Below, piece after piece: positions 1 through 9,200 of a DNA stretch of 64,000 nt (within the stretch, counting starts at the first letter, position 1; each line of letters begins with the position of its first letter). The notes under the pieces are model-generated. The model ran no database searches and was not told the DNA's origin. It saw only the letters and a program-made list of their open reading frames with translations. The stretch covers positions 32,257-96,256 of the forward strand of contig JBHOQX010000087.1 of the NCBI GenBank assembly GCA_042408595.1. Reading direction: 5' to 3'. The stretch comes from JBHOQX01 sp042408595 (GTDB lineage: Bacteria > Chloroflexota > Chloroflexia > Chloroflexales > Roseiflexaceae). Both the position numbers and the translations under genes were made by a program.

Positions 1-1216
1 TCCTTCTGCATCCTACCATACTTCTGCGCCACCGCCTCCGCCAGCGCCAGGATGCGCGCGGCCCGATTCGCATAGGTGTATGCCGCGACGATCGCCCGGC
101 CGGCCTGCTCGCGGTCGGCCCGCGCCGGGTCGCTCAGGGCGGCCAGCAGCGCCCGCTGCAGGTCGCCGGTGTCGCCCCGGCGGAAGTAGTAGCCGATCCC
201 CTCGGGCAGCACCTCCTGCAGCGCCGGGATGTCCGGCAGGACGACCGCCCGCCCGGCGGCGAGGTACTCGAACAGCTTGAGCGGCGACGCGGTCACATCG
301 GTCACGGTGTCGGGGATGGCCAGCAGGTCGGCGGCATGGAGGTACGGCAGGATTTCCACCTGCGGCACCTGGCCCGTAAGCGTCACCGCGCCGTCCAGCC
401 CCAGCGCCCGCGCCTGCTGACGCAGACCGGCCACCTCGGCGGGCCGCCCGCCGACGAAGATCAGCCGCGCCGCCGGGTGCGCCGCCCGCACCCCGGCGAA
501 CGCCGCCAGCAGTCGGTCGAGACTGCGGTAGGCGAAGGTCATCCCGGCGTAGACGATGAGCGGGGCTTCCGGCGGCAGGCCGAGGGCGGCACGCGCCGCA
601 GCCCGGTCGCCCGGCGCGATCTGCCGGTCATCGAAGGCATCCGGGATGACCGTCACCTCGTCCGGGTGCCGCCAGCCGATCCGCACTAGCAGCCGGCGGA
701 AGTCCTCCGTGAGCGAGACGACCGCCGCGCTGCGGGTCAGGGCCGCCCGGTCGAGCAGGTTGAGCAGCGGCTGCGCCCAGCGCTCCTTCGCCCGCGAGAG
801 GTTCCAGCTTTCCAGGTCGTGCGCCTCGTAGATCACCGGCAGGCGGAGCAGCGGCCCCCAGACCGCGGCCCACCACCCGGCGCAGATCGCCTCGCGCACG
901 TACACCACGCCGACCTCCCGGCCGCGCTGGCGCTCCCACCAGATGGCCGCGGCGGTCATCGCAGCGAACACCGAGCGCTCGGCGTAGTACAGCAAGGTGG
1001 TGCGGTACAGACGCGACAACTTGCCGAGCGCCGGGCGCGGCAGGTGGCGCGCCCCGACATCCGTGAAGCGCGACGGCTCGCCGGGCCAGCGCGGCACGAG
1101 CGCCAGCGTCTCCGGCGCGAGCCGCCGCAGCTCGCGCAGCGTCGCGTAGGTCTGGATGGCGTTGGCGGAACGCAGCGCCAGGCTGGTGGGATAGGCGATG
1201 TACGCAAGTCGCATGG
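1..1216 (-). CDS. GT4-family glycosyltransferase (3' end outside window)
   Basis: The reading frame starts MRLAYIAYPTSLALRSAN at an ATG at 1216 and stays open to the window edge, so the C-terminus is missing. The protein has the two-Rossmann GT-B layout of family 4 retaining glycosyltransferases. The N-terminal half carries the acceptor-side stretch VIYEAHDLESWN. The C-terminal half has LIVYAGMTFAYRSLDRLL followed by the donor-site region around PLKLFEYLAAGRAVVLPDIP with its conserved glutamate. At least 405 residues are present, near the normal family length, so little is lost. It probably transfers a sugar from a nucleotide donor to a glycan at the cytoplasmic membrane face. Donor and acceptor cannot be read from sequence. 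Confidence 0.85.
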
Positions 1217-1285
1217 TGGGCCACATAGCGTGGCGGGGGCGGCCCGCGCCACCCCCGCCTGTTCCCGCGCGATCCGCCGGACGCG

Positions 1286-3673
1286 CTAGTTGCGACCTTC
1301 GATCGGCAGCCAGAGCTTCGGCACTTGATAATCTGCCGGCAGCGTGACCTTTGTCCGGACGTACTGTTTGGACGGATTGCCCGCCCCGTCGAGGAACCGG
1401 ACGTAAACGTAGTAGTCACCCGCGAGCGCCGGGTTGCCCTCCGCCGGTGCCACGCCCAGGCCAGCCAGGACGCTCCACTGGATGGCGAACGAATCCCCCG
1501 GCGTCACCCGCACGGGCGTCCACTTGAGCGCCGGGTCGGTCAGCGGGTCGGTGTTGGGATCGCGAGTATTCGCCACCCAGACCCCCCAGAACTGGCGGCC
1601 CGCCGGCAGGTTCTGGCCGTCGAACTTGCCGTAGAGATTGTCGTTCACGGCGATGTTGTTGAAGCTGAGGGTCCGGAGGATCGACCGCTGATTCGACGTC
1701 GTGTCGCTCACCTGGGCCTTGCCGTTCTCCGGCGGCCCTTTCGGGTTCGATGGCGCGCTCGTCAGCACGGGCAGGCCGGCGTCGTTGGTGCCCGGCGGGT
1801 CGTACACGATGAAGCGCGGAACCGTGAGCGTGTTCGGGGAGCCGTCAGCTTTATCGGTTATGACGACGTTGAAGTCCTTGCGGCCAGGCCCGGTCGCCTT
1901 GTCCGGCACGTCCGCCGGGGCGAACAGAAAGCCATTGGCCGGCGCCGGCAGCCGCTGCGTGCCGATCGTCACCGAGTCGATCCCGGTGCAGTCGAGGCCG
2001 CCGTAGGCGCGCACCACCATAATATCTTCGCGCGTGTAGCGCGGGTCGCCGTCCGAGGCGCCGTTCTGGCTGTTCAGGTCCTGCAGCGAGCTGTAGGTCG
2101 TTGGCAGGCCGGCAAGGTGCGGGTTGAGCACATCGAGCGTTGCGCCAACCTCCGGGTCAACGCCGGGGTCGATGATAATCGAATCGGACTCGACGGCGCT
2201 TGCCGCGCCGGCGGCGTTCCGCACCTGGGTGTAGAGCACCGCCACACCGCAGACACTGGTCGCCGGCCGCGGCACGTTGGTGAGCGGGTTGGCGAACGGC
2301 TTCCAGCCGCCCGAGTCGTTGTCGGCGTCGGTTGGCGGAGCGTTCCACTTCCAGCGCACCTGCGTCGGGCTGCCGGAGACATTGCTGAACGAGACCGTCA
2401 CGACCGGATCGTTGGTTGAGACGGCGCCGTCGTTGATCGCTGGCTTGGCGCTGGGCCCGCTGCCGCGGATCGCTCCACCGGTGTAGAAAACGCTCAGGAT
2501 ATTATCGGGGTGGCGGTCCTGCCAGGTTATATCGATCCGCGCCGGCCCGGTCGATACAGCTGGCACGTCGGAGGCGCCGGGCTGATTATTGACCCGATCG
2601 GCGGCGCCTGTCTCCAGCGAACCGGGGTCGAACTCGCGGAACCAGATATTCGTATTCGCATCCGCTGAGTTGGTCACATCGCTCCAGACGATATACGCCC
2701 GGCGGGCCGTCGCGGACCAGGCTATATCGGGATACTCGGCGAACTGGGGAGTATTCGAGAGATCGATCCGGCTGCTCCAGGTCGTCCCGCCGTTCGGCGA
2801 GTAGCGGAAACGGACATCGTGGTTGCCACCGCCGAGACTCTCGCCCCATGCTGCGTACAGACCGACGCCGTCGGTGGCGAGTGTCGGCGCGACCGAGTTG
2901 GTACTGCTATCGTTCGAGAGGTTCTGTGTAACCCAGGTCGAGCCGTCCAGCCGGGCATAATAGATATCCGGCCGGGCCGACCCGCGTTGGAAGACGATAT
3001 GTGGCTTGCCGTCATTGGTTACGACAATACGCGGCCCCGTCTGGTACACGCAATCGCCACGCGGCGCGGTTGTATCGCTTAACGAGCCGTTCGGTCGTCG
3101 CACGCGGTAGAAGACATTGTATTCGCCGCAGCGATTGTCGATCCAGGCGATATGCGCGTTTCCGGCGCTATCAATAGCAATCGTGGCCGAGAACGACTTT
3201 TTACCCTCGGAGATTTGCTGCGCCCCCGACCACGATACCGAGGCACCCCGTATCGTTCCCTGGCGGTAGAATACCTGCTGGCCATTGCCGATATATACAA
3301 GGTGCAGCACATTGTTGCGGTCGATGGCCAGCGAATGATCGCGGCCGCGCGCGAGGGGAATACCGCGTTGAATGTATTGAGGCCCGCTCCAATTCCCGCT
3401 CACATTGTTGATATAGGCCAGGTCACCCTCGCCGCCTCCGTTATCCTGGACATAGACGATGTGCGCCTTATTGTTGCTGTCCGTCACAATATCGGGCAGA
3501 ACCGACTTCGTATCGTTAGACACGACTTGACGAGCCGTATTACTGTCGAAATCGACGGAGCCCGAGAGTGCCGCTGCCGCAGGGATGCTGGCCGCCGGAA
3601 CAAGCGCCAGGCTCAGCAGCAGCAGGCCCAGGAAGAGCGATAGATGTCGCTGTTTTGCTGCCTGAAACTGCAT
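1286..3673 (-). CDS. Secreted sialidase-type beta-propeller protein
   Basis: This is a 795-residue exported protein. The ATG at 3673 is chosen because AGGAGAGG sits just upstream and an N-terminal signal peptide with a long leucine-rich core ending in alanines follows. Residues about 60-400 hold repeated propeller blades of the type NKAHIVYVQDNGG, NVLHLVYIGNGQQ, GNAHIAWIDNR and KPHIVFQRGS, as in BNR/sialidase-like folds. Ig-like stretches follow, and the protein ends VPKLWLPIEGRN, one of several tails of this kind in the window. No catalytic sialidase residues were recognised, so surface carbohydrate binding or a structural role is more likely than hydrolysis. It lies 10 bp downstream of the lipoprotein gene at 3684-4469 and is probably cotranscribed with it. 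Confidence 0.75.
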   Translation of the reverse strand: MQFQAAKQRHLSLFLGLLLLSLALVPAASIPAAAALSGSVDFDSNTARQVVSNDTKSVLPDIVTDSNNKAHIVYVQDNGGGEGDLAYINNVSGNWSGPQYIQRGIPLARGRDHSLAIDRNNVLHLVYIGNGQQVFYRQGTIRGASVSWSGAQQISEGKKSFSATIAIDSAGNAHIAWIDNRCGEYNVFYRVRRPNGSLSDTTAPRGDCVYQTGPRIVVTNDGKPHIVFQRGSARPDIYYARLDGSTWVTQNLSNDSSTNSVAPTLATDGVGLYAAWGESLGGGNHDVRFRYSPNGGTTWSSRIDLSNTPQFAEYPDIAWSATARRAYIVWSDVTNSADANTNIWFREFDPGSLETGAADRVNNQPGASDVPAVSTGPARIDITWQDRHPDNILSVFYTGGAIRGSGPSAKPAINDGAVSTNDPVVTVSFSNVSGSPTQVRWKWNAPPTDADNDSGGWKPFANPLTNVPRPATSVCGVAVLYTQVRNAAGAASAVESDSIIIDPGVDPEVGATLDVLNPHLAGLPTTYSSLQDLNSQNGASDGDPRYTREDIMVVRAYGGLDCTGIDSVTIGTQRLPAPANGFLFAPADVPDKATGPGRKDFNVVITDKADGSPNTLTVPRFIVYDPPGTNDAGLPVLTSAPSNPKGPPENGKAQVSDTTSNQRSILRTLSFNNIAVNDNLYGKFDGQNLPAGRQFWGVWVANTRDPNTDPLTDPALKWTPVRVTPGDSFAIQWSVLAGLGVAPAEGNPALAGDYYVYVRFLDGAGNPSKQYVRTKVTLPADYQVPKLWLPIEGRN

Positions 3674-3683
3674 CGTCCTCTCC

Positions 3684-4469
3684 TTACTGGCCAGCCTGAA
3701 GCGCTTGCACACGGAAATTATCGACTGCCAGGCTGCCCTGCGCCTTGCCCAGCACGCCAGCGCCGCCGCTTGTCAGGGCGCTATCGTTCGCCTCAAGAAC
3801 TGGCTTGCCATCGATCGAGAAGGTAAAACGGTCGCCCTGGGCTATCGCTGTAAGCTGATACCACCGGCGCAGCTCCAGCGGCGGGCCATCGACGCGCGCA
3901 ATGCGTGCAAACTGCGAGGTCTGCGGGTCGAAGCGCGAGAACGAGAGGACGCCCGCAGTCGGACTCAGGCTGTCCCATATGAACGCATAATACCCGGAGT
4001 CGCTTGCGCGGAGGACGAGGCCGACGGCGTCGTTGCCGGTGCTGTAGAACGAGCCGGCGACAGTATAGTTCCGCCAGGATGCGTCGCCCCGTACGAGCGC
4101 CGTGTAGTAGTTGCTGGGGAGACCGTCGGCGTCACTGACCTGCAGCAGGCGGCCGTCTTCGACCGACCAGACCGATGGGGCGCGGACATCCGCGGCGCTA
4201 TCCAGCACGCGCCACTGGCCCAACTCGCCGCTGTTGCTGAAATCGCTCTGCGCCAGTGTCCCGACGGCAGCGACAGACGGGCCGCTGCCCGGCGCCGGCG
4301 GTGGCGTGGCCGTTGGCGGCAGGGGCGCACTGGTCGGCATCGGTGGCGGGGTTGGCAGCACGATGCCCTGGTCGCCCGGCTGCGCCTGGGCCTGCCAGGT
4401 ACCACAAGCGGCAAGCGCGACGCTGCTCAGCAGCAGCGCCAGTGCGCACACTCGCATTCTGGTCAACAT
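3684..4469 (-). CDS. Lipoprotein with LamG/DUF1080-like lectin fold
   Basis: The ATG at 4469 follows an AGGAGGAAT ribosome site and gives a lipoprotein signal ending SSVALAAC, so the mature N-terminus would be an acylated cysteine. A proline/threonine-rich linker (residues about 30-60) leads into a jelly-roll domain with the pattern SVEDGRLLQVSD, WRNYTVAGSFYS, VGLVLRASDSGYYAF and FSIDGKPVLEAND. This is typical of concanavalin-like 3-keto-disaccharide hydrolase or laminin-G domains. It likely binds a glycan at the cell surface. It precedes the secreted propeller gene by 10 bp. The gene was recognised by fold pattern only and no active site is assigned. Confidence 0.7.
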   Translation of the reverse strand: MLTRMRVCALALLLSSVALAACGTWQAQAQPGDQGIVLPTPPPMPTSAPLPPTATPPPAPGSGPSVAAVGTLAQSDFSNSGELGQWRVLDSAADVRAPSVWSVEDGRLLQVSDADGLPSNYYTALVRGDASWRNYTVAGSFYSTGNDAVGLVLRASDSGYYAFIWDSLSPTAGVLSFSRFDPQTSQFARIARVDGPPLELRRWYQLTAIAQGDRFTFSIDGKPVLEANDSALTSGGAGVLGKAQGSLAVDNFRVQALQAGQ

Positions 4470-4706
4470 AGATTCCTCCTGGATCGTTCGATGTGGATCG
4501 CGCCGATGCAAAACGGCGCAGTACTGCAGGATGTGGCGTGGGAATATTGCTCATGCAGTGGATCGGGCGCTGGTACCGGTTTGAAATGGAGACGGCGCCA
4601 GCTGCCTCCAAGACGCTGGCGCGACAGCCCGGGAAGTGTACCGCAGATCCGTCGATCTGTCTACGCCTCTCACGCGATTCTGATCTGATGATTTACTGAG
4701 ACGTCA

Positions 4707-5960
4707 TCAACGCACGACATCCGTTCGTACAACCGCTTCCCGATCGATCGCTGCCGCGTACAGGCGCTCCATCTCCTGCGCAACGGTGGTCGAGTGGAAG
4801 CGCATCCTCCCAGCCACGCATGCCGCACTCCGCGCCCGCCAGCCGGCGGGGTCGGTGAGCACCGCGCCGAGCGCCGCCGCCAGCCGCCCCGGGTCGCGCG
4901 GCGGGACGGTCAGCCCCTCGCCGTTGCAGAAGAACCCCGGTGTGCCGGAGGTCTCGGTGGCGACGAACGGCGTCCCAACCGCTGCGCCCTCGACCAGAAT
5001 TTTGTTGCCGCCCTCGATCAGCGACGGGACGGCCACCACATCCGCCGCCGCCAGGTAGGCGGCCATCTGCTCCGGCGGCACATGCCCAACTAACATGACG
5101 CGCCCGGCCACGCCGTTGTTCCGAATCAGGCCCTCGAGATAAGCCCCATAATCGCCGAGGCGCGGGTCGCGCCGGTTCGGGCCGCAGATCAGCACGGTCG
5201 CGTCCGGCACAAGCTGGAGGACCGCCGGCAGCGCCCGGATCAGGTCGTCGAACCCCTTCACCGGTAGCAGCCGCCCCGCCGCGACGATCAGGCTGCCGCC
5301 CGCGAGGCCATGCCGCGCGGCGATCGCCGCCCGCTGCTGCGCGCGAAACGGGGCGATCTCTGTAACGAAACAGTCGTCCCGGATGTTACGCGGTACGACT
5401 ACGATCTTCTTCGGCGGACAGCCATAGCGGATGGCCATGGCGCGCGCACCCGGCGAGACGGCCCGCACGAACGCCGCGCGCTGGAAGGTCAGGCGGAGCA
5501 GCCAACGTACCATGCGGAAACGTGCGAAGCCGTAGGCGATCGCGTCATCGGCGATCAGATCGCCGCCACGAATGGTCGGGATAAACGGACGCGGATCGCC
5601 GGCCAGCGCCGCGACCGCGCCGAGCGGGTAGACCGATTCGACATGGATGATGTCGATCGCCGGGTGGGCGCGCAGCCAGGCGCGATAGCCGGCCAGTGCG
5701 GTGGCGAAGTGATCGTAGTGCAACAGCCGGCCGGCCGCGAAATTCGCAGCGCGGGCCACCCGGGTCGCGCTGACGGCCATCCGCGCAACCGGCGGCGTGC
5801 CGGGCTCCACAGCCAGCCGGGGGCCGCCGCGCTGCCCGGGGGCTGGGGTGAGCACCGTCACGCGGTGGCCGCGCGACTGCAGGCGCGCCAGAAACTCCTC
5901 GTGCACCTGGTTGCCGAAGATGCCGCGATCGTAGGCAGTTGTGAAGTAGAGCAGGTTCAT
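4707..5960 (-). CDS. GT4-family glycosyltransferase
   Basis: This is a 417-residue GT-B enzyme starting MNLLYFTTAYDRGIFGNQVH at ATG 5960; a longer upstream frame has no better start. Residues 1-180 form the acceptor half with the typical N-terminal RGHRVTVLTPAPG. The donor half has LIVAAGRLLPVKGFDDLI and the conserved E-x7-E region around PSLIEGGNKILVEGAAVG. Length and motifs are normal for group 1 transferases. It belongs to the minus-strand polysaccharide locus and should act on a lipid-linked glycan at the inner face of the membrane. The specific sugar is unknown. Confidence 0.88.
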   Translation of the reverse strand: MNLLYFTTAYDRGIFGNQVHEEFLARLQSRGHRVTVLTPAPGQRGGPRLAVEPGTPPVARMAVSATRVARAANFAAGRLLHYDHFATALAGYRAWLRAHPAIDIIHVESVYPLGAVAALAGDPRPFIPTIRGGDLIADDAIAYGFARFRMVRWLLRLTFQRAAFVRAVSPGARAMAIRYGCPPKKIVVVPRNIRDDCFVTEIAPFRAQQRAAIAARHGLAGGSLIVAAGRLLPVKGFDDLIRALPAVLQLVPDATVLICGPNRRDPRLGDYGAYLEGLIRNNGVAGRVMLVGHVPPEQMAAYLAAADVVAVPSLIEGGNKILVEGAAVGTPFVATETSGTPGFFCNGEGLTVPPRDPGRLAAALGAVLTDPAGWRARSAACVAGRMRFHSTTVAQEMERLYAAAIDREAVVRTDVVR

Positions 5961-6095
5961 GGGTAGAACAGAGCCGGGACAATCAGCGAGCCCTGGGCGG
6001 AACCCGAAGAACGACCGACCGACACCTGCCGCACTGCAAGGCGACAGGTCCAATAGCACTGGAAGGTTTGCGCTCGTCCATCGTCGAATGGCGCG

Positions 6096-7040
6096 TCAGT
6101 GCCTCCCGGCCGCCTCTCGATACCACGCCAGCGTCCGCGCCAGCCCATCGGCCACACCCACCAGCGGCTCGTACCCCAGCACGCGCCGCGCCCTGCCGAT
6201 GTCTGCGAGCGAGTCGCGGATGTCGCCAGGGCGGGGCGGCTCGTGCACAACTGGCAGCTCCTGGCCGGTCAGGCGGTTGAGGATTGCGACGACATCGAGC
6301 AGCGCGGTGCGCTCGCCGCAGGCGATGTTGAAGACCTCACCTGACGCATCCGGCGCTGTCGCGGCCAGGAGATTAGCCTCGACCACGTTCTCGACATAGC
6401 TGAAATCGCGCGTCTGCCGCCCATCGCCGTGGACCGTAAACGGCTGTCCGGTGATCGCCGCCGTGCAGAAGCGGGCGATCACGCCGGAATATGGCGAATC
6501 TGGGTCCTGGCGCGGCCCGAAGACATTAAAATAGCGCAGCGCTACGGTTTCCAGCCCGTAGAGCGCCGGGAAGATGACAGCGTACTGCTCGGCGGCAAGC
6601 TTGCTCACAGCGTATGGCGAGCGTGGCCGCGGCGCCATCGTCTCGACCTTCGGCAACGCCGGCGTATCGCCGTAGACCGACGAAGACGACGCAACGATGA
6701 CCCGCCGCGCTCCAGCGTCGCGCGCGGCGAGCAGCACGTTGAGCGTGCCATCAACGTTGACAGCGTTGCAAGTGTAGGGATCGTTCACTGAGCGCGGCAC
6801 GGACGGCAGGGCGCCCTGATGGAAGACCAGCTCCACACCGCCCATCGCCCGCCGGACGGCCGCAGCATCGCGCAGGTCGCCCTCGATGACCTCGGCCTCG
6901 CCCCGCAGCTCGGCCAGGTTCGTGCGCTTGCCGGTGCTGAAGTTGTCGAAGATGCGTACACGCCACCCGGCGCGCAGCAGCCGCCTGGCGAGGTGGCTGC
7001 CGATGAAGCCGGCCCCGCCGGTGATCAGGACTGTCGTCAC
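6096..7040 (-). CDS. NAD-dependent nucleotide-sugar epimerase/dehydratase (SDR)
   Basis: This is a 314-residue extended short-chain dehydrogenase. The chosen start is GTG 7040, because GGAGGGGAG lies just upstream and the Rossmann motif TGGAGFIGS then falls at residues 7-15. The catalytic set is visible: serine in SSSVYGD and the Y-x3-K pair in YAVSKLAAEQYA. The motif RYFNVFGPRQDP is typical of UDP-glucose 4-epimerase-like enzymes. It probably makes an epimerised or dehydrated NDP-sugar for the neighbouring glycosyltransferases. Substrate assignment (galactose, glucuronate or heptose) is not possible from sequence. Confidence 0.88.
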   Translation of the reverse strand: MTTVLITGGAGFIGSHLARRLLRAGWRVRIFDNFSTGKRTNLAELRGEAEVIEGDLRDAAAVRRAMGGVELVFHQGALPSVPRSVNDPYTCNAVNVDGTLNVLLAARDAGARRVIVASSSSVYGDTPALPKVETMAPRPRSPYAVSKLAAEQYAVIFPALYGLETVALRYFNVFGPRQDPDSPYSGVIARFCTAAITGQPFTVHGDGRQTRDFSYVENVVEANLLAATAPDASGEVFNIACGERTALLDVVAILNRLTGQELPVVHEPPRPGDIRDSLADIGRARRVLGYEPLVGVADGLARTLAWYREAAGRH

Positions 7041-7183
7041 GCGTTCGCGCTCCCCTCCACGATCGAACACATCAACATGCTGTCAGTTTTCCACACGCAG
7101 CACAGAGAACCTGCGGCGTATACCTGGTTGGCTCGACGCTGTCCATTGGCGCATGGGTGGTTCCTGGACGAGTCTTCACCCCG

Positions 7184-7206
7184 TGCCCCGCCTCGGTAGC
7201 GGGGCA
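7184..7206 (-). terminator. Stem-loop in 340-bp gap; possible terminator
   Basis: The gap 7041-7380 holds no credible gene. It contains a perfect 8-bp inverted repeat, TGCCCCGC (7184-7191) and GCGGGGCA (7199-7206), with a 7-nt loop. There is no T-tract, so intrinsic termination is uncertain. It could separate the transcript of the genes above 7381 from the epimerase transcript. Confidence 0.35.
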
Positions 7207-7380
7207 TCCTGGGGCGCTGCCGCCTTCTCACGCACAGCTCAGGGATGGACCAAGTTGATCGCCCCCTTCCCCTCCCCCGCACGCCGAGAGGGGCAAGGAC
7301 AGCAGGCAGCATCACGCGACCCGGGCAACGACGCGACACGCCTACATCGCCGTTGCACAATCACACGTACCACTGTCGTG

Positions 7381-9198
7381 CTATGGGACACTGCTCGCGC
7401 GCAGTTCATAGACAACCACCGGGTTCTGCGCCGTATTTGGGCGGGGAAAGCGCTGGATGATCGCTGCCACGTCGCTGAAGGGGCGCGTGAGCCGGACATC
7501 GTCGCGCCGGTCGAGCGCAGGCGGCGCGCCCAGGCCGAGCCGGCTGAGGGCGATCTTACCATAGATCACCAGCCGCTCCCAGGCCGTCGGCGGGCGGTGG
7601 GTGGGCGCGTCGCTCAGTGCGGCGCTGTAAAAGCTAATATGGCCAGCCATCGTCTCCTCGCGGTCCACCAGGTAGCGCACGCCTTTCGCCCGCAGATAGT
7701 CGAGCAGGGCGCGCCGCTCCATCACGGGCACGATCTCGTCATTGAGCTTGCCGTCAATGTTCAGCACGGTATGGCCGCTATAATACTGATAGATGCCAGA
7801 GTTTTTCGCGCCGATCAGCGCCTCGTGCGGCAGATTATCACGAATCCACAGCGCCGCCTGGTAAGAGGTCGGCTGGGTCAGCTCCGGGCTGCGCCGCATC
7901 GTCTGGTAAAAGGACCATGCCTCGTAGCTGTTCAGCGCGATGATCGCCGCCAGCGCCGCGGCGACTCCGCCAGCGGCGCGCGGCCAGCGCCGAATGACAT
8001 CCGCCGCTAGCCAGGCCAGCAGGATGATCAGCACGGCCGAGAAGCCGACAAAGTAGCGCTCGCGAATCTGTTGCAGCCCATAGCCGTAGTACAGCGCGGG
8101 AAGCGGCAGATACAGGAGCAGCGGCAGTGCCCGCAGCAGTCGGCGGCGCAACGTGAGCAACAGCGCTGCGACGCCTCCCAGCGCGACCAGCAGCTTCAGC
8201 CAGAGCGACGGCAACCAATCGAGCCAGACGGCCGAATTCTGGAAGACGGCGCTGAGCCCGTTCGTCAGGTTGAACGAGCCAGCGTAGCTTTGCATATAGG
8301 CCAGCGCTCGCCCGCTGCTTGGCGTCAGGCTGCCCGATACCATCCAGTTGAAGAGAAAGTAGGGCGCCAGCAGCAGCAGCGTGGCGCCGCTGTAGAGGGC
8401 GGCTGGCCAGCACCGCAGGGCGAAGGTCGCAGGACGCAAGACAAACGCTGGCTGTGCCTGTATGGACGACGTACCGATCTGGCGGGGCGTTCTTCCGTTC
8501 ACCGTCCACCATCGACCGGCCATCGTCCGCCACTCGCCTATCGAGAGCGCCAAGCACAGCGTGATCGCCACGAACGCCAGCGCCGCGTCGAGGCGAGCCA
8601 AGACCGCCAGCGCCGTCAGGAGCGCCAGCAGCAGCACGCCACGCGGGCGCGCCCAGTCGATCCCGTCGACGGCGGCGAAGAGCAGCAGCAGCAGCAGCAG
8701 GCCCAGCGCCGTCTCCATGCCGTTCACACTGATGCGGATCAGGTATGGATTAACAGCGTAGAGCGCAACCGCGAGCAGGCCGGCCAGCTCGCCGCCGAAG
8801 CGCCGCGCCAGCCACCACAGCGGCAGCATCGTCAGCGCGGCGAGCAGCGCGCAGATCAGCAGGCTGGCGGTGACACCGGCGTCCAGAGCGTTCGGCGCGA
8901 TCAGGTATGGCAGCGTGCCCAGGGTCAGCGGGTAGAGCGGCTGGAAGCCGGTGGTGACGTTCACGCCATCGGCCGTGATACCGCGGCCCAGCGCGACATT
9001 GCGGGCGATGGCCATCACCATCCAGGCGTCGTCTTCGAGTAGGATCAGGTGCGCCGAGAGCGGCAGCAGTGCGAATCCCAGCCGAAGCGCCAACCCGATG
9101 CCGGCCAGCGCCCATGTCGCCCGGCGGATGGCCCGGGGCGCGGCGGCGGCGCGTGCCGGGCGGGCGCGAAGCCCGGAAGTGGCAGTCGATGACTCCAT
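7381..9198 (-). CDS. Polytopic GT-C (GT39-like) glycosyltransferase
   Basis: This is a 605-residue membrane protein with about ten hydrophobic helices. The first extracytoplasmic loop has the acidic pair in LILLEDDAWMVM, followed by GVNVTTGFQPLYPL, the arrangement expected for GT-C enzymes that use polyprenyl-phosphate sugars. The C-terminal soluble part contains AKNSGIYQYYSGHTVLNIDG, common in this group. Residues about 215-260, between two helices, look foreign: they are arginine- and threonine-rich, and the DNA resembles the spacer repeats of the window (see findings). The gene ends 2 bp after its upstream neighbour in transcription order (9201-11519). It likely adds sugars outside the membrane. 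Confidence 0.75.
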   Translation of the reverse strand: MESSTATSGLRARPARAAAAPRAIRRATWALAGIGLALRLGFALLPLSAHLILLEDDAWMVMAIARNVALGRGITADGVNVTTGFQPLYPLTLGTLPYLIAPNALDAGVTASLLICALLAALTMLPLWWLARRFGGELAGLLAVALYAVNPYLIRISVNGMETALGLLLLLLLFAAVDGIDWARPRGVLLLALLTALAVLARLDAALAFVAITLCLALSIGEWRTMAGRWWTVNGRTPRQIGTSSIQAQPAFVLRPATFALRCWPAALYSGATLLLLAPYFLFNWMVSGSLTPSSGRALAYMQSYAGSFNLTNGLSAVFQNSAVWLDWLPSLWLKLLVALGGVAALLLTLRRRLLRALPLLLYLPLPALYYGYGLQQIRERYFVGFSAVLIILLAWLAADVIRRWPRAAGGVAAALAAIIALNSYEAWSFYQTMRRSPELTQPTSYQAALWIRDNLPHEALIGAKNSGIYQYYSGHTVLNIDGKLNDEIVPVMERRALLDYLRAKGVRYLVDREETMAGHISFYSAALSDAPTHRPPTAWERLVIYGKIALSRLGLGAPPALDRRDDVRLTRPFSDVAAIIQRFPRPNTAQNPVVVYELRASSVP

Positions 9199-9200
9199 GC

